From positions 1-7,170 of the forward strand of contig CANHUD010000122.1 in NCBI GenBank assembly GCA_947463665.1: a stretch of 7,170 nucleotides of DNA, given 5' to 3'. Shown here piece after piece: positions 6,600 through 7,170 of this stretch. The position numbers and the translations under genes are program-made. This DNA is from Sphingobacteriales bacterium. Lineage in GTDB: Bacteria; Bacteroidota; Bacteroidia; Chitinophagales; Chitinophagaceae. Every line of letters begins with the position of its first letter. Within the stretch, counting starts at the first letter, position 1. The notes under the pieces were generated by a model that made no database searches, was not told where the DNA came from, and saw only the letters and a program-made list of their open reading frames with translations.

Positions 6600-7170
6600 T
6601 GGACATTCGTTTCGTTCCATACAGTGCTATCGATCCGGCCCGCTGGAATCAATGCATCCGAACGTCACTCAATGGTCTGATCTACGGCAGAGCAGAATAC
6701 CTCAATACCTTCTGTCCACAATGGGATGCCCTGATTATGGGCGATTATGAAGCCGTAATGCCGCTAACCTCAGGAAAAAAATGGGGCATCCGCTATCTGT
6801 ACCAGCCACCCTTTACCCAGCAACTGGGGGTTTTCGGACGATCAGATGCGCACATACAACAGGCCTTCCTTCAGGAAGCCCGAAAGCGCTTTCGTTTCGC
6901 TGAAATCCATCTGAATTTTATACATCAGGATGCAACTACTACACGCAAACACAACCAGATCATCGATCTGCATAAACCCTATCCGGAACTCAGAAAAAAT
7001 TATTCCGATTACACACTGCGAAAACTAAAGCAGGCAGGCGCCGCAACAACCTCCTACAGGGAAATTTCCGCCGCACAGAACATTCTGGCCTATCAGCAGC
7101 TTTTCGGTCTGCAAACACCGCATGTTCCCTCATCCGTATACGATCGGCTGAACCGCTTCTGCCTGCAGTA
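6599..7170 (+). CDS. FemAB/GNAT-like protein (5' part only)
   Basis: An open frame from the ATG at 6599, which overlaps the peptidase stop codon (TGATG), runs to the right edge without a stop and shows 190 residues; the 3' end is missing. The start gives 'MDIRFVPYSAIDPARWNQCI', followed by 'WDALIMGDYEAVMPL' (42-56), 'YLYQPPFTQQLGVFG' (66-80), 'EIHLNF' (102-107) and 'LRKNYSDYTLRKLKQA' (131-146). This order resembles a group of Bacteroidota proteins usually described as hypothetical or GNAT/FemAB-like acyl- or aminoacyl-transferase folds, in which '(R)KNYSxxxxRxLKKA' is typical. It has no signal peptide or membrane segment, so it is probably cytoplasmic or membrane-peripheral. The donor and acceptor are unknown. 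Coupling to the M1 peptidase suggests an envelope role. I am confident that it is a real gene and only moderately sure of the fold. Confidence 0.7.
   Translation, partial: MDIRFVPYSAIDPARWNQCIRTSLNGLIYGRAEYLNTFCPQWDALIMGDYEAVMPLTSGKKWGIRYLYQPPFTQQLGVFGRSDAHIQQAFLQEARKRFRFAEIHLNFIHQDATTTRKHNQIIDLHKPYPELRKNYSDYTLRKLKQAGAATTSYREISAAQNILAYQQLFGLQTPHVPSSVYDRLNRFCLQ

Noticed and set aside
6523..6750. Rightward 75-codon frame across the end of the peptidase gene.
   Set aside because: It overlaps both the peptidase C-terminus and the start of the FemAB/GNAT-like gene in another frame and has no recognisable content.

Overview
The window looks like a chromosomal segment from a Bacteroidota bacterium, most likely near Chitinophagales/Sphingobacteriales. 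The evidence is indirect. There is a perfect Bacteroidota-type -7 box (TAnnTTTG) just before one start codon. There is a DUF1801 protein of the type common in that phylum. There is also a signal-peptide M1 metallopeptidase of the 'GGMEYP / HEIGH' subfamily with a long C-terminal extension, and a run of envelope genes with almost no spacing. By eye the base composition is about 50% GC and even across the window. I see no mobile element, RNA gene, CRISPR array or sizeable repeat. No gene-free stretch exceeds 80 bases.

Left part (1-1360): the 3' end of a large ABC-transporter permease of the YbbP/FtsX type runs rightward and ends at 937. It meets, with zero bases between, a small leftward gene for a DUF1801 protein (938-1360). 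The two stop codons together form the palindrome TGATCA. A 78-base gap (1361-1438) then separates the leftward DUF1801 gene from a rightward gene cluster and carries the only clear promoter element.

Right part (1439-7170): four rightward genes are packed as one probable operon. They are a Gfo/Idh/MocA-type NAD(P)-dependent sugar oxidoreductase (1439-2422) and a membrane polyprenyl-phosphate sugar-1-phosphate transferase (2419-3837, ATGA overlap). After these come a secreted M1 zinc metallopeptidase with a C-terminal region resembling an outer-membrane beta-barrel (3840-6599, 2-base gap) and the 5' part of a FemAB/GNAT-like protein (6599-7170 and beyond, TGATG overlap).

How they may work together (inference): the oxidoreductase could prepare or modify a nucleotide sugar. 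The transferase would load a sugar phosphate onto undecaprenyl phosphate at the inner membrane to start a glycan. The last two genes act on peptides or envelope substrates. The tight coupling suggests a shared envelope role, but no further glycosyltransferase, flippase or polymerase is visible here, so the glycan itself cannot be named. The most unusual item is the apparent fusion of an intact M1 peptidase to a putative outer-membrane barrel.
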